Under the pieces are notes generated by a model. It was not told where the DNA came from. It ran no database searches and was given only the letters and a program-made list of their open reading frames with translations. From positions 620,001 through 684,000 of the forward strand of contig NZ_BMMZ01000002.1 of the NCBI RefSeq assembly GCF_014646195.1: a DNA stretch of 64,000 nucleotides, in the 5' to 3' direction. Made by a program: the position numbers and the translations under genes. Source of the stretch: Microlunatus endophyticus. Lineage in GTDB: Bacteria; Actinomycetota; Actinomycetes; Propionibacteriales; Propionibacteriaceae. Numbering within the stretch: the stretch's first letter is position 1; every line of letters starts with the position of its first letter. Below are positions 49,476-56,832 of the stretch, in pieces.

Positions 49476-50123
49476 TCATGGGTGTTGCGAGCGGCCGGCC
49501 TGGAAGCCCTCGAGGTAGCCCTGGGCCTTGTCCGAGTCCGGATAGACGTTGACCAGCTGCCAGAACCTGGCCGAGTGCGCCGCCTCGACCAGATGCGCCA
49601 ATTCGTGCAGCAGGACGTAGTCGACCACCCAGGCCGGCATCGGCTGCATCCGGTCGGACAGCCGGATCGTCGCCGAGCTCGGCGTGCACGAACCCCATCG
49701 GTGGTTCTGGTTGCGGACCCACGACACCGAAGCCGGCTTCGGCGCCTGTCCCAGTTGCGGCGCGAGGTAGCGCTCGGACAAGTCCTGCGCACGCCGGAAC
49801 AACGCCTGGTCGCCGCGCGGTGCGCCGGTCCGGGACTCCCGGGCCAGCACCTTGGCGACCATGTCCTCGACGTAGACCTGCTCGTCGGTCTTGGTCATCC
49901 GCTGCGGGATCAGCACCACGATCGTGTCGGCGTCCCGGTAGGCGGTGACCGTGCGCTTCCGGCGGGCACTGCGCCGCACGACGATCTTGGGGGTTGCCGA
50001 CGGATCGAGCAGCTCGGGTCTGCTGTCCGGTTCGGGCCTGGTCGGCTGTACCAGCGGCGAAGGGCCGCCGACCTCGAGAAGGGATGGCTGATCGACGGAC
50101 GGTTGTCGCTGACGTCCTGCCAT
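49476..50123 (-). CDS. YgjP/WLM-type zinc metallopeptidase (DUF45)
   Basis: A 215-aa protein. A Pro-rich disordered N-terminus is followed by the DUF45 core: VRRSARRKRTVTAYRDADTI, SWVRNQNHRWGSCTPSSATI and the zinc motif LLHELAHLVEAAHS (HELAH, third ligand in HSARFW). ATG 50123 is chosen; one codon upstream is another ATG. Relatives are thought to be single-domain proteases linked to DNA-protein or other repair, but the function is not established. It ends 10 bp after the start of the neighbouring CofC-like gene, pointing to a two-gene operon. Confidence 0.85.
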   Translation of the reverse strand: MAGRQRQPSVDQPSLLEVGGPSPLVQPTRPEPDSRPELLDPSATPKIVVRRSARRKRTVTAYRDADTIVVLIPQRMTKTDEQVYVEDMVAKVLARESRTGAPRGDQALFRRAQDLSERYLAPQLGQAPKPASVSWVRNQNHRWGSCTPSSATIRLSDRMQPMPAWVVDYVLLHELAHLVEAAHSARFWQLVNVYPDSDKAQGYLEGFQAGRSQHP

Positions 50124-50779
50124 CAAACCTCCTCCAATTCGGGTCGCTCCGGCATCAATTGTCGCGCGTCATCAAGTTTCGCCCGTCATCAAGTGTCGCC
50201 CGTCGGGGCCGCAGTGGGTGCTCAGCGACACTAGTCGTCGGGTCCGATGTCTCAGAGTGTGACCGCACAGCATCAGGATCCGACATTTGATGAACGGGGT
50301 GTGTCCACAAGCCGACACGCGTCCGACCTGAGGTTGTCCGACACACTTCCACATTTCGGCCCACCCGGTGCACACGTCATCCACAGGGTTATCCACCACA
50401 GTGGGAACGCCAGGGGTTTGACGGCCGGACCGAGTTGGCCATAGCGTTCGGTTCACGAAACCTCCGGATGGTCGGCGCGCTCGCAGGGGAAGGCAAGCGA
50501 TCCGATGTTCCTGGAGGTTTCGTCTTTTCTGCCCCGGGGTACCGTGGCCGCGGAACAGAGAGACAAGTGGTCACTGATGCGCAGGTGACTGGAGCGCTTG
50601 AATCGGTACCGACACACCGTCGTGAGGCGGAGCCCATGCGGCTGACGTGCGGCATACTCACAAGAGTTACCGGCGAATGAGCGCCCGGAGACACGGCGGA
50701 TCAGCCGAGAATCTGACCGCGTCGTGCCACTCGGCCGGACCCGGCCGAGTCAGGCGCACGCACGAGCGAGGAGAGAACG
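50124..50779. other. Long intergenic stretch with DnaA-box-like sites and a direct repeat
   Basis: No convincing gene is seen. A 17-bp direct repeat near TCGCCCGTCATCAAGTG occurs 2.5 times at 50162-50204. Three DnaA-box-like 9-mers follow: GTGTCCACA (50301), TCATCCACA (50377) and TTATCCACC (50389). The 3' part should contain the promoter of the zinc-ribbon gene at 50780, but no clear -35/-10 pair stands out. Confidence 0.5.
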
Positions 50780-50938
50780 TTGGCAGAGACCTACAGTGGC
50801 GAGTTTTACTGTGTGAAGTGCAAGGCGAAGCGTGAGGCCACCGGCGAGGTCCAGGTGAACGACAAGGGCACCCGGATGGCCAAGGCCAAGTGCCCGGTAT
50901 GCGGCACCAACCTGAACCGCATCCTCGGCAAGGCCTGA
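50780..50938 (+). CDS. DUF5679-like zinc-ribbon protein
   Basis: A 52-aa protein with two CxxC pairs, YCVKCKAKR and KCPVCGTNLNR, forming a rubredoxin-like zinc ribbon, separated by a basic loop NDKGTRMAKAK. It matches the DUF5679 family of small actinobacterial proteins. The start is a TTG with GGAG about 7 nt upstream. A strong hairpin terminator follows 18 bp after the stop. Likely a nucleic-acid or protein-binding module; function unknown. Confidence 0.85.
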   Translation: MAETYSGEFYCVKCKAKREATGEVQVNDKGTRMAKAKCPVCGTNLNRILGKA

Positions 50939-50956
50939 CCAGCCCAAGAGCCTGAC

Positions 50957-50988
50957 ACGGGACGGTGCCCTGACGGGTGCCGTCCCGT
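50957..50988 (+). terminator. Hairpin terminator after zinc-ribbon gene
   Basis: Arms ACGGGACGG and CCGTCCCGT are perfect over 9 bp, and CCC/GGG inside the loop can extend the stem. There is no T-run, as is usual in high-GC Actinobacteria. Confidence 0.65.
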
Positions 50989-51088
50989 CGGCATGTCCGG
51001 GTCGCGATTCCGCAGGCCGTACGTCCGGCCCCGTCGTTGACGACGCGTCGTGCACGCATGCGACTCATCGCCGGCCCGTGCACGTCCC

Positions 51089-51097
51089 TGTGGACAA
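51089..51097 (-). other. Perfect DnaA-box sequence
   Basis: TGTGGACAA is the exact reverse complement of TTGTCCACA, the actinobacterial DnaA-box consensus. It lies between the zinc-ribbon gene and the ThiF-like gene, about 700 bp from the three weaker boxes at 50301-50397. Confidence 0.4.
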
Positions 51098-51137
51098 CGG
51101 GAACCACGGATGTCGGGGACGCCGCACAATCGCTGCT

Positions 51138-52130
51138 GTGCCCGATCAGAGTGCAGGAGACACAGCCGAGCGACCGCGACTTGCTCCGTGGATCCCTGTT
51201 CTCCGGCGTGGCCCGGATGAGTTGCAGCTGGGCACCGATGCTGGCACCGGACTGGTTCTGTCCGGAGTACCCGACCACTTCGAGGATCTGCTGGCGTTGT
51301 TGGACGGCAGCATCTCCCTCCCCGACCTGGCGATGATCGCCAGGTCGTACGGGATCGAGCCGGAGACGGCGCTGCAGCTCGTCCGCGGGATTGACGCCGC
51401 TGGACTGCTCACCCGCCCCGGGACGCCCACCGCCACGCCGACCCAACGGTTGCGAATCCGGCTGATCGGAGCGGGTGTGCTCGGCCTGGCGGTGGCGACC
51501 GCACTGCTGCGAGCAGGCATCTCCCGGCTGGACATCGTCGACCCCGATCCGGTCGACCCAGGCATCCATCCGCGCCCCGGATTGGCGACGACCCAGGCCG
51601 AGGCACTGCGGCTCCGGGCCCGATCACGGTCCCGGTCCGAACCGAACCGCGATGCCGGCCCGCCGCCTGCCATCCAGGTCGCCCGGCACTGGAACAAGCC
51701 CGACCACCCGCCGCCGGACCTGACGGTGATCGCCGTCGACCGCGCCGAGCCGGACCGGGCGATCGGGGACGATTACGTCCGCTCCGACCATCCGCACCTG
51801 TACGTCCGCCCGATGCAGGCAGGCGCGGTGATCGGCCCGTTCGTGCTCCCCGGCCGTACGCCCTGTCTCGGCTGTCTGGACCGGGTCCGACGGGACGCCG
51901 ATCCGGCCTGGCCCGGGTTGCTGACCCAGCTCTGCCGGATCCGGCTGCCGGTGCTGCCGATGCTGGCCGCGTGGGCGGCCAGCACCGCCGCTGTCCAGAT
52001 CGCCTGCTGGGCCGGCGGCGGAAACCCCGGCAGCGGTGGCGGCACCTTCGAACTGACCGCCGACGACTTCGAACTGCGCGTCCGACCATGGCCGATGCAT
52101 CCCGCGTGCGGGTGCTCATGGATCAGCTGA
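51138..52130 (+). CDS. ThiF/E1-like (TOMM leader-binding-like) protein
   Basis: A 330-aa protein. An N-terminal winged-helix-like part (LPDLAMIARSYGIEPETALQL, about 60-80) resembles the peptide-clamp of cyclodehydratases. It is followed by a Rossmann ThiF core with LIGAGVLGLAVATALLRAGI and DIVDPDPVDP. Four Cys, CLGC and near the end CGC plus a neighbouring residue, form the structural zinc site. No YcaO or precursor peptide gene is adjacent. The GTG at 51138 is chosen; the frame opens upstream without similarity. The syntenic mycobacterial gene (Rv3196 position) is likewise uncharacterised. Confidence 0.72.
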   Translation: MPDQSAGDTAERPRLAPWIPVLRRGPDELQLGTDAGTGLVLSGVPDHFEDLLALLDGSISLPDLAMIARSYGIEPETALQLVRGIDAAGLLTRPGTPTATPTQRLRIRLIGAGVLGLAVATALLRAGISRLDIVDPDPVDPGIHPRPGLATTQAEALRLRARSRSRSEPNRDAGPPPAIQVARHWNKPDHPPPDLTVIAVDRAEPDRAIGDDYVRSDHPHLYVRPMQAGAVIGPFVLPGRTPCLGCLDRVRRDADPAWPGLLTQLCRIRLPVLPMLAAWAASTAAVQIACWAGGGNPGSGGGTFELTADDFELRVRPWPMHPACGCSWIS

Positions 52131-52180
52131 CCCGCGGCGCCGTTGGTGAAGCGCCCGAACGGCTGAGCCACAATGGGGGT

Positions 52181-53542
52181 ATGGGTTCGGACACGCCGCG
52201 GGACACGCCACGAGACAACCCGAGACGCGAGCGCGATTCACTGGCGCGTTCAGCCTTCCGTCGCAGTGCCCGGCTAGCGAGCCTGCCCTTGGGCTACGCC
52301 GGCCGCAGGACACTCGGTCTCGGCCGACGGATCGGCGGTGCGACCGCCGACTCGGTCAACGAGGAGTTACGGGCTCGGACGGCTGACCAGCTGTTCCGGG
52401 TGCTGGGCGAGCTCAAAGGCGGCGCGATGAAGGTCGGCCAGATGATGAGCATGATGGAGTCGTACCTGCCGGACGAGGTCGCTGCGCCGTACCGCGAAAA
52501 GTTGTCGATGCTGCGGGATTCGGCTCCCCCGATGCCGACCTCGCGGGTGCATGCCGTCCTGGCGCGGGAACTCGGCCCGGACTGGCGATCCAATTTCGAG
52601 CGCTTCGATCCACGGCCGGCGGCGGCCGCCTCGATCGGGCAGGTGCATCGGGCCGCCTGGGCCGACGGCCGCGAGGTTGCGGTCAAAGTCCAATACCCCG
52701 GAGCGGACGAGGCGTTGCGCGCCGACTTGAGACAACTCGGACGGATGGCGGCTATCGCCGGGCCACTGGCCGGCGGGATGAATGTTCGCGAGATCGCCGA
52801 GGAGTTCGCCGCCCGGATCGACGAGGAGTTGGACTACCGGCTGGAGGCCGAATCCCAGCAGGCATTCGCCGACGGCCTGGACGGCGACCCGGAGTTCTTC
52901 GTCCCGAACGTGGTCGCGCACACTCCGAGGGTGCTGATCAGCGAGTGGGTCGAGGGCGTACCGCTGACCACGATCGCCGACTGGGAGACCGAGCCTCGCA
53001 ACGAAGCCGGACTGAAATACGTGCGCTTCCTGTTCGCCGGGCCGAGCCGGGTCGGGCTGCTGCACGCCGACCCGCATCCCGGCAACTTCAAGGTGCTCCC
53101 CGACGGCCGCCTGGGCGCGGTCGACTTCGGCCTGATCGCCCGGCTGCCCGACGGCCTGCCGTCCGAGATCGGACGGATCCTGCGGATCGCGATGAGCGGC
53201 GACGACGAGGCGGCCGTTGCCGGGCTGCGGCGGGAGGGATTCCTGACCCAAGACGTGGACGCGGAGATGGTGATGGACTACCTGCGGCCATTCGTCGAGC
53301 CGGCCCAGGCCGACCGGTTCTCCTTCACCCGGGCCTGGACCCAGCAGATCTACCGCGACGCCAATGAGGACTCGGTGGCGGCCCGGGAATTCGGCCGGGC
53401 GTTCAACCTGCCGACCGACTATCTGCTGATCCACCGCGTCTGGATGGGCGGCATCGCAGTGCTCTCCCAGCTCGGCATCACCGCAGACTTCCATTCCGTC
53501 CTGGACGAGTTCCTTCCCGGATTCGCCCCCGAACCGGCCTGA
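52181..53542 (+). CDS. ABC1/AarF-family atypical kinase
   Basis: A 453-aa UbiB/ADCK-type protein. It has the family-specific KxGQ motif (MKVGQMMSMM, about 87-96), the Ala-rich nucleotide loop AAAASIGQVHRA, VAIKV-type Lys in VAVKVQYPG, the catalytic HADPHPGNF and metal-binding VDFGLIARL. ABC1 proteins are ATPases tied to isoprenoid lipid or quinone metabolism. In mycobacteria the orthologue (Rv3197) lies next to whiB7 and has been linked to macrolide export. Here the whiB7-like gene is 2 kb away, with VOC and WYL genes between. GGGGT upstream gives a weak RBS. Confidence 0.9.
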   Translation: MGSDTPRDTPRDNPRRERDSLARSAFRRSARLASLPLGYAGRRTLGLGRRIGGATADSVNEELRARTADQLFRVLGELKGGAMKVGQMMSMMESYLPDEVAAPYREKLSMLRDSAPPMPTSRVHAVLARELGPDWRSNFERFDPRPAAAASIGQVHRAAWADGREVAVKVQYPGADEALRADLRQLGRMAAIAGPLAGGMNVREIAEEFAARIDEELDYRLEAESQQAFADGLDGDPEFFVPNVVAHTPRVLISEWVEGVPLTTIADWETEPRNEAGLKYVRFLFAGPSRVGLLHADPHPGNFKVLPDGRLGAVDFGLIARLPDGLPSEIGRILRIAMSGDDEAAVAGLRREGFLTQDVDAEMVMDYLRPFVEPAQADRFSFTRAWTQQIYRDANEDSVAAREFGRAFNLPTDYLLIHRVWMGGIAVLSQLGITADFHSVLDEFLPGFAPEPA

Positions 53543-53561
53543 ATTGGGGCACGATCGATCT

Positions 53562-53939
53562 GTGATCGATCATTTCGGCATCAACGTAGAGGACATGGCC
53601 GCCGCGTCGAGGTTCTACGACGCCGTGCTCGGCACCCTCGGCCACCGCCGGCTGATGGACTTCGGACAAGCCGTCGGGTACGGCACCCAGCAGCCACAGT
53701 TCTGGATCTCGACCTTCGACGGCGTCGGCGCCAACCGCGAGAACCACATCGCCTTCACGGCTCCCGACGCCGACCACGTCCGCGCCTTCGGCGAAGCCGC
53801 CCGGACCTTCGGTGTCGAGATCCTGCACGAGCCTCGGATGTGGCCCGAATACCACGAGCACTACTACGCGGTCTTCGTACGGGACCTGGAAGGCAACAAC
53901 GTCGAGGCTGTCTGCCACACGGCCAACGAGGGCGACTGA
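53562..53939 (+). CDS. VOC-family (glyoxalase-like) protein
   Basis: A 125-aa vicinal-oxygen-chelate fold protein. IDHFGINVEDMAAASRFYDAV and the paired HIAFTAPDADHVRAFGEAA give the first His and beta-alpha-beta units; YAVFVRDLEGNNVEAV ends with the usual Glu ligand. Start GTG at 53562; a TTG at 53544 is in frame. Typical of small enzymes or binding proteins for lactoylglutathione-like, catechol or drug molecules; substrate unknown. Converges with another VOC gene. Confidence 0.82.
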   Translation: MIDHFGINVEDMAAASRFYDAVLGTLGHRRLMDFGQAVGYGTQQPQFWISTFDGVGANRENHIAFTAPDADHVRAFGEAARTFGVEILHEPRMWPEYHEHYYAVFVRDLEGNNVEAVCHTANEGD

Positions 53940-53957
53940 ACCGGCATCCGGACCGGG

Positions 53958-53979
53958 CCCGCTGACCCCGGTCAGCGGG
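53958..53979. terminator. Bidirectional hairpin between convergent VOC genes
   Basis: CCCGCTGACC and GGTCAGCGGG are perfect 10-bp arms with two central bases. It overlaps the 3' end of the minus-strand VOC gene and lies 19 bp after the plus-strand one, so it could stop transcription from both sides. Confidence 0.6.
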
Positions 53980-54379
53980 TGAAACGAGCCGCTGCCTCGG
54001 CGGTCTGGGGCGTGAACAGGTTGACGAGGTTGCCGTCCGGGTCCCGCAGCAGCAGCGACCGGTTGCCCCACGGCATCGTCGTCGGCTGCTGCACGACCTC
54101 GCCTAGGTTGCCGACCCGCTCGAATTCCCGGTCCACGTCCTCGACGATGAATTCCAGGATGGCCGTGCGATTGGCGGCCGCCCTGGCGATGTCCGGGCCG
54201 AAGAGCTGCATGGTGCGGGTGCTGCCGATCGCCAACGTGCAGCCGTCGGTCACGATCTCGGCGAATTCAGGAGCGGCCCAGCGGGCGTCGAGCCCGGTGA
54301 GCTCTTCGTAGAACCGGACCAGAGCCGGGACGTCGTCGGTGATGATGCGGACGGAGATGAAGTTCATGGATCGAGTCAT
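53972..54379 (-). CDS. VOC-family protein
   Basis: A 135-aa VOC protein. MNFISVRIITDDVPALVRFYEELTG and ILEFIVEDVDREFER are the two strand-helix units; RSLLLRDPDGNLVNLFTP is the standard ending with a conserved metal-site region. It is divergent from a WYL regulator at 54441, which probably controls it. Substrate unknown. Confidence 0.82.
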   Translation of the reverse strand: MTRSMNFISVRIITDDVPALVRFYEELTGLDARWAAPEFAEIVTDGCTLAIGSTRTMQLFGPDIARAAANRTAILEFIVEDVDREFERVGNLGEVVQQPTTMPWGNRSLLLRDPDGNLVNLFTPQTAEAAARFTR

Positions 54380-54440
54380 GGCGCAACCGTAGAGCCGATA
54401 CCGGGCAGAATCCGCCCGGTAATGCGAGAGACTGTCCTTC

Positions 54441-55508
54441 ATGAGCCGACCGACCGGACGCGTACTCGCCCTGCTGGAGATCCTGCAGGCCGGCGGGACC
54501 CGTACGGTCGCCGACCTCGCCGACCGGCTCGGGGTCGACGAACGGACCGTACGCCGGTATGTCGACCATCTCGACGAGCTCGGGATCCCGGTCACCTCAG
54601 TGCGTGGTCGATACGGCGGCTACCGGCTGGCCCGCGGGTATCGGATGCCGCCGCTGATGCTCAGTGACGACGAGTCGCTCGCGGTTGTCCTCGGACTGCT
54701 CGCCGGCCGGCACGCGGGTCTGCTGACGACACCGCCCGCGGCGACCGAGTCGGCGATCGCCAAGATCCGCCGGGTGCTGCCGGACACAGTCCGGCAGCGG
54801 TTGGATGCGCTCATCGAAACAGTGGGATTCACGGTCGACGAGCGTCCCGGTGTATCGACCGGGACCGGCGTCCTACTCACGCTCGCCGGTGCCGTACGCG
54901 ACCGGGTGCCGGTCCGGATCGGCTACAGGGACCGTTCGGGCACCGGCAGCGAACGCACCCTCTCTCCGTACGGCGTGGTGTCGCATGCAGGCCGGTGGTA
55001 CGTCACCGGCCAGGACTCAGCCTCCGGAGAACTGCGCAGCTTCCGGGTTGATCGGATCATCCGAGCCGATCTGCTACCCGGCAGTTTTCGGCCGGCGCCG
55101 GCCGGGTTCGATCCGACCGCCGCTGTGCTGTCCGCCCTGGCCCGGACGCCGTGGACCCACCAGGTCCGGATCCGGATCCGGGCGACGACAACTGAGGCCC
55201 GGCGGGTGTTTCCTGCAAGCGTCGCCTCCATTGAGGACGTCACCGACCAGAACAGCCCAGACCAGAACAGCCCAGACCAGAACAGCCCAGACCAGGACAG
55301 CCCCGAAGATCACGATGCCACGGCCGGCTGGCTGCTGCTGCGGTTGCAGGTGGAGGATCTCGGCTGGATCCCCGGGCTGCTGGCCGTTCTGGACCGGCCC
55401 TTCGTCATCGAGGAACCGGACGACCTCCGTGAGGGCGTACGGCGACTGGCCGATCGACTCGTCCACTCCGCCGACAAGACAGGCCGAAGGCCCGGCGGAA
55501 CGGGTTGA
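54441..55508 (+). CDS. WYL-domain transcriptional regulator
   Basis: A 355-aa DeoR-like regulator. The HTH is GTRTVADLADRLGVDERTVRRY (about 19-40; recognition helix DERTVRRYVDHL), followed by GIPVTSVRGRYGGYRL. The WYL-like domain (about 140-230) has GRWYVTGQDSASGELRSFRVDRI. A WCX part ends the protein, interrupted by four 5-residue repeats DQNSP/DQDSP. It is divergent from the VOC gene by 61 bp. Its stop lies in the loop of a strong hairpin terminator. Confidence 0.88.
   Translation: MSRPTGRVLALLEILQAGGTRTVADLADRLGVDERTVRRYVDHLDELGIPVTSVRGRYGGYRLARGYRMPPLMLSDDESLAVVLGLLAGRHAGLLTTPPAATESAIAKIRRVLPDTVRQRLDALIETVGFTVDERPGVSTGTGVLLTLAGAVRDRVPVRIGYRDRSGTGSERTLSPYGVVSHAGRWYVTGQDSASGELRSFRVDRIIRADLLPGSFRPAPAGFDPTAAVLSALARTPWTHQVRIRIRATTTEARRVFPASVASIEDVTDQNSPDQNSPDQNSPDQDSPEDHDATAGWLLLRLQVEDLGWIPGLLAVLDRPFVIEEPDDLREGVRRLADRLVHSADKTGRRPGGTG
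55245..55304. repeat. 15-bp tandem repeat in WYL gene
   Basis: Four copies of GACCAGAACAGCCCA encode DQNSP and lengthen a loop in the C-terminal domain. The unit length keeps the frame. Confidence 0.8.
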
Positions 55509-55524
55509 GCCGTTCCGCCGGGCC
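55489..55524 (+). terminator. Strong hairpin terminator overlapping WYL stop
   Basis: GGCCCGGCGGAACGG and CCGTTCCGCCGGGCC are perfect 15-bp arms with a 6-base loop that contains the TGA stop. No T-run follows, as is common in high-GC genomes. Confidence 0.8.
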
Positions 55525-55669
55525 TCGGCGATGGTGGTTATCTTGTGGGCGATCCGTGCTCAGGCGAGCGCCCGGCCGAGCCAAAGCCGGATGGTGTGGA
55601 ACATCCGTCCGAGGTGACCGACCGAGACCACGGGTCGTTTCCAAACGGGCGAACCATCCGACTCATCGA

Positions 55670-56107
55670 TCATGCCGCTCGTTCACTCCCGCTCTTGGAC
55701 AGCGTCCGCTGCGCCTGCAACTCCGCCAGGTGCTTCGCGGCCAGGAGCTGCGCCGCGGGCGCTTCCTGCTCCGGAAGCGGGTGCTTCCGGGGCCGGCCCC
55801 GCGGCCGCTTGCGGGCCACAACCTCGCCTTGGACCAGCAGCTGTCCACCCCAGACACCCCAGGGCTCATGCCGCTCGAGGGCCTCCGCGAGGCAGCTGTC
55901 CTGAACCGGGCACTCCCGGCACAGGGCCTTGGCGTACTCGACATCGGCGGGCTGCTCGGCGAAGAACACCTCCGGATCGTCGACGAGCCGGCACGGCAGC
56001 TCATCGAGGTTGACGGCACCCACGCGCCCACTGGCGACAGGGGCTCCCCCAACGACAGGTGCGAGCAGTTGGGTTGCCAGGGACTGGTTACTTCCTGCGT
56101 CAAACAT
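55670..56107 (-). CDS. whiB7: WhiB7-like iron-sulfur regulator
   Basis: A 145-aa WhiB protein. Cluster ligands are C39, C63, C66 and C72 (LPCRLV; CRECPVQDSC), then the sigma-binding turn GVWGG (84-88) and an AT-hook RPRGRPRKHP (101-110). The AT-hook after GVWGG is diagnostic of WhiB7, the activator of intrinsic drug-resistance genes. A 38-residue N-terminal extension and a coiled C-terminus (AAKHLAELQAQ) make it longer than mycobacterial WhiB7. Upstream lie uvrD2, as in mycobacteria, and a long leader with an ORF and hairpin. ATG 56107 starts the protein; an upstream TTG is an alternative. Confidence 0.9.
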   Translation of the reverse strand: MFDAGSNQSLATQLLAPVVGGAPVASGRVGAVNLDELPCRLVDDPEVFFAEQPADVEYAKALCRECPVQDSCLAEALERHEPWGVWGGQLLVQGEVVARKRPRGRPRKHPLPEQEAPAAQLLAAKHLAELQAQRTLSKSGSERAA

Positions 56108-56191
56108 GTCGGCCAACTTCTTGTTCTCGAGTGGTCTGCTGGGGCGCTGGGTCGCGCCGAGCGGATCCACTCTCGGTGGCCGGGAAACACG

Positions 56192-56230
56192 AAGGCCGTG
56201 AATCCCGGAATGTCTGGGGTTCACGGCCTT
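56192..56230 (-). terminator. Attenuator-like hairpin in whiB7 leader
   Basis: AAGGCCGTGAA and TTCACGGCCTT are perfect 11-bp arms around a 17-base loop. It sits 85 bp upstream of the whiB7 start and 17 bp after the stop of an upstream ORF on the same strand. On the plus strand it is followed by TTTT, so it could also stop antisense transcription. Confidence 0.6.
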
Positions 56231-56247
56231 TTGAGCTGCCTCGGTTT

Positions 56248-56619
56248 TTACGCCGGTGGACTCGGAGGTCTGGAACCCAGACTGGTGACAAAGGCACCCA
56301 TGCCGTCGTGCTTGGCGGCCGAGAGACCCTCGTCGATGGACTTGATGGACTTGGACTGGTTGATCACTGCATCCAGACGGACCTCTGGCTGCGAATGACC
56401 GTTGGACGGGCCACACAGATCGGCCAGGGCATAGTTCTCCCCTGGAATCCGGTCGAAGATCTGGCCGCGCCCGAGGACGGTGTCCTGAGCCTGTCGAAGG
56501 ACGATCACCGAACCACGAGCATCCGACAGCGCCACGGCCGGTCGCGGTCGCGATACGAGATCGGCCCGGGTGGACCGCGTGCAATCGACTCTCGTCTCGT
56601 CGAGCATCAACGTCGCCAT
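56248..56619 (-). CDS. Possible leader ORF upstream of whiB7
   Basis: A 123-aa open frame beginning MATLMLDETRVD with an exact AGGAGG 7 nt before its ATG. No family is recognised. The frame ends just before the attenuator-like hairpin. WhiB7 leaders in other Actinobacteria contain translated upstream ORFs whose ribosome stalling prevents termination, and this ORF lies in that place. Against a conserved protein: the frame includes a REP-like CCTGAGCCTGTCGAAGG (56484-56500), and codon bias is weaker than in its neighbours. A shorter uORF inside the region is possible. Confidence 0.45.
   Translation of the reverse strand: MATLMLDETRVDCTRSTRADLVSRPRPAVALSDARGSVIVLRQAQDTVLGRGQIFDRIPGENYALADLCGPSNGHSQPEVRLDAVINQSKSIKSIDEGLSAAKHDGMGAFVTSLGSRPPSPPA
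56484..56500. repeat. REP-like short repeat unit
   Basis: CCTGAGCCTGTCGAAGG matches a short semi-palindromic sequence that is widespread in actinobacterial intergenic regions (CCTGAGCxTGTCGAAGG form). Only one copy is seen in the window. Confidence 0.4.
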
Positions 56620-56705
56620 GTCACTGCCTCCTCTCGTGCGCTCAGCATCATCCGTTGCTCCTGCGTTGGGTTTGGTTGGCGGCCCCGAAAGAGCCGCATG
56701 GAAAC

Positions 56706-56745
56706 ACTATGGTGCGACCGGTCTTCAGATCAACCGATTTATCCG
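56706..56745 (-). promoter_or_regulatory. WhiB7-type promoter candidate
   Basis: On the minus strand ATAAATC precedes GGTTGA, and CATAGT follows after 18 bp. An A/T-rich block just upstream of a GGTTG-like -35 is the described feature of WhiB7-activated promoters, including its own. The predicted leader from here to the whiB7 ATG is about 590 nt. Confidence 0.5.
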
Positions 56746-56832
56746 GATTTCATCGGCAAGTTTGTCGGTTCGTTACCGGCAGCCCGGATCGGCACAGATT
56801 TTGTCGTCATCCGGCCGGTCCTCAACCAGGTC

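Noticed and set aside
50301-51097. A chromosomal origin of replication.
   Set aside because: Only one perfect DnaA box, no A/T-rich unwinding region and no dnaA, dnaN or rpmH nearby.
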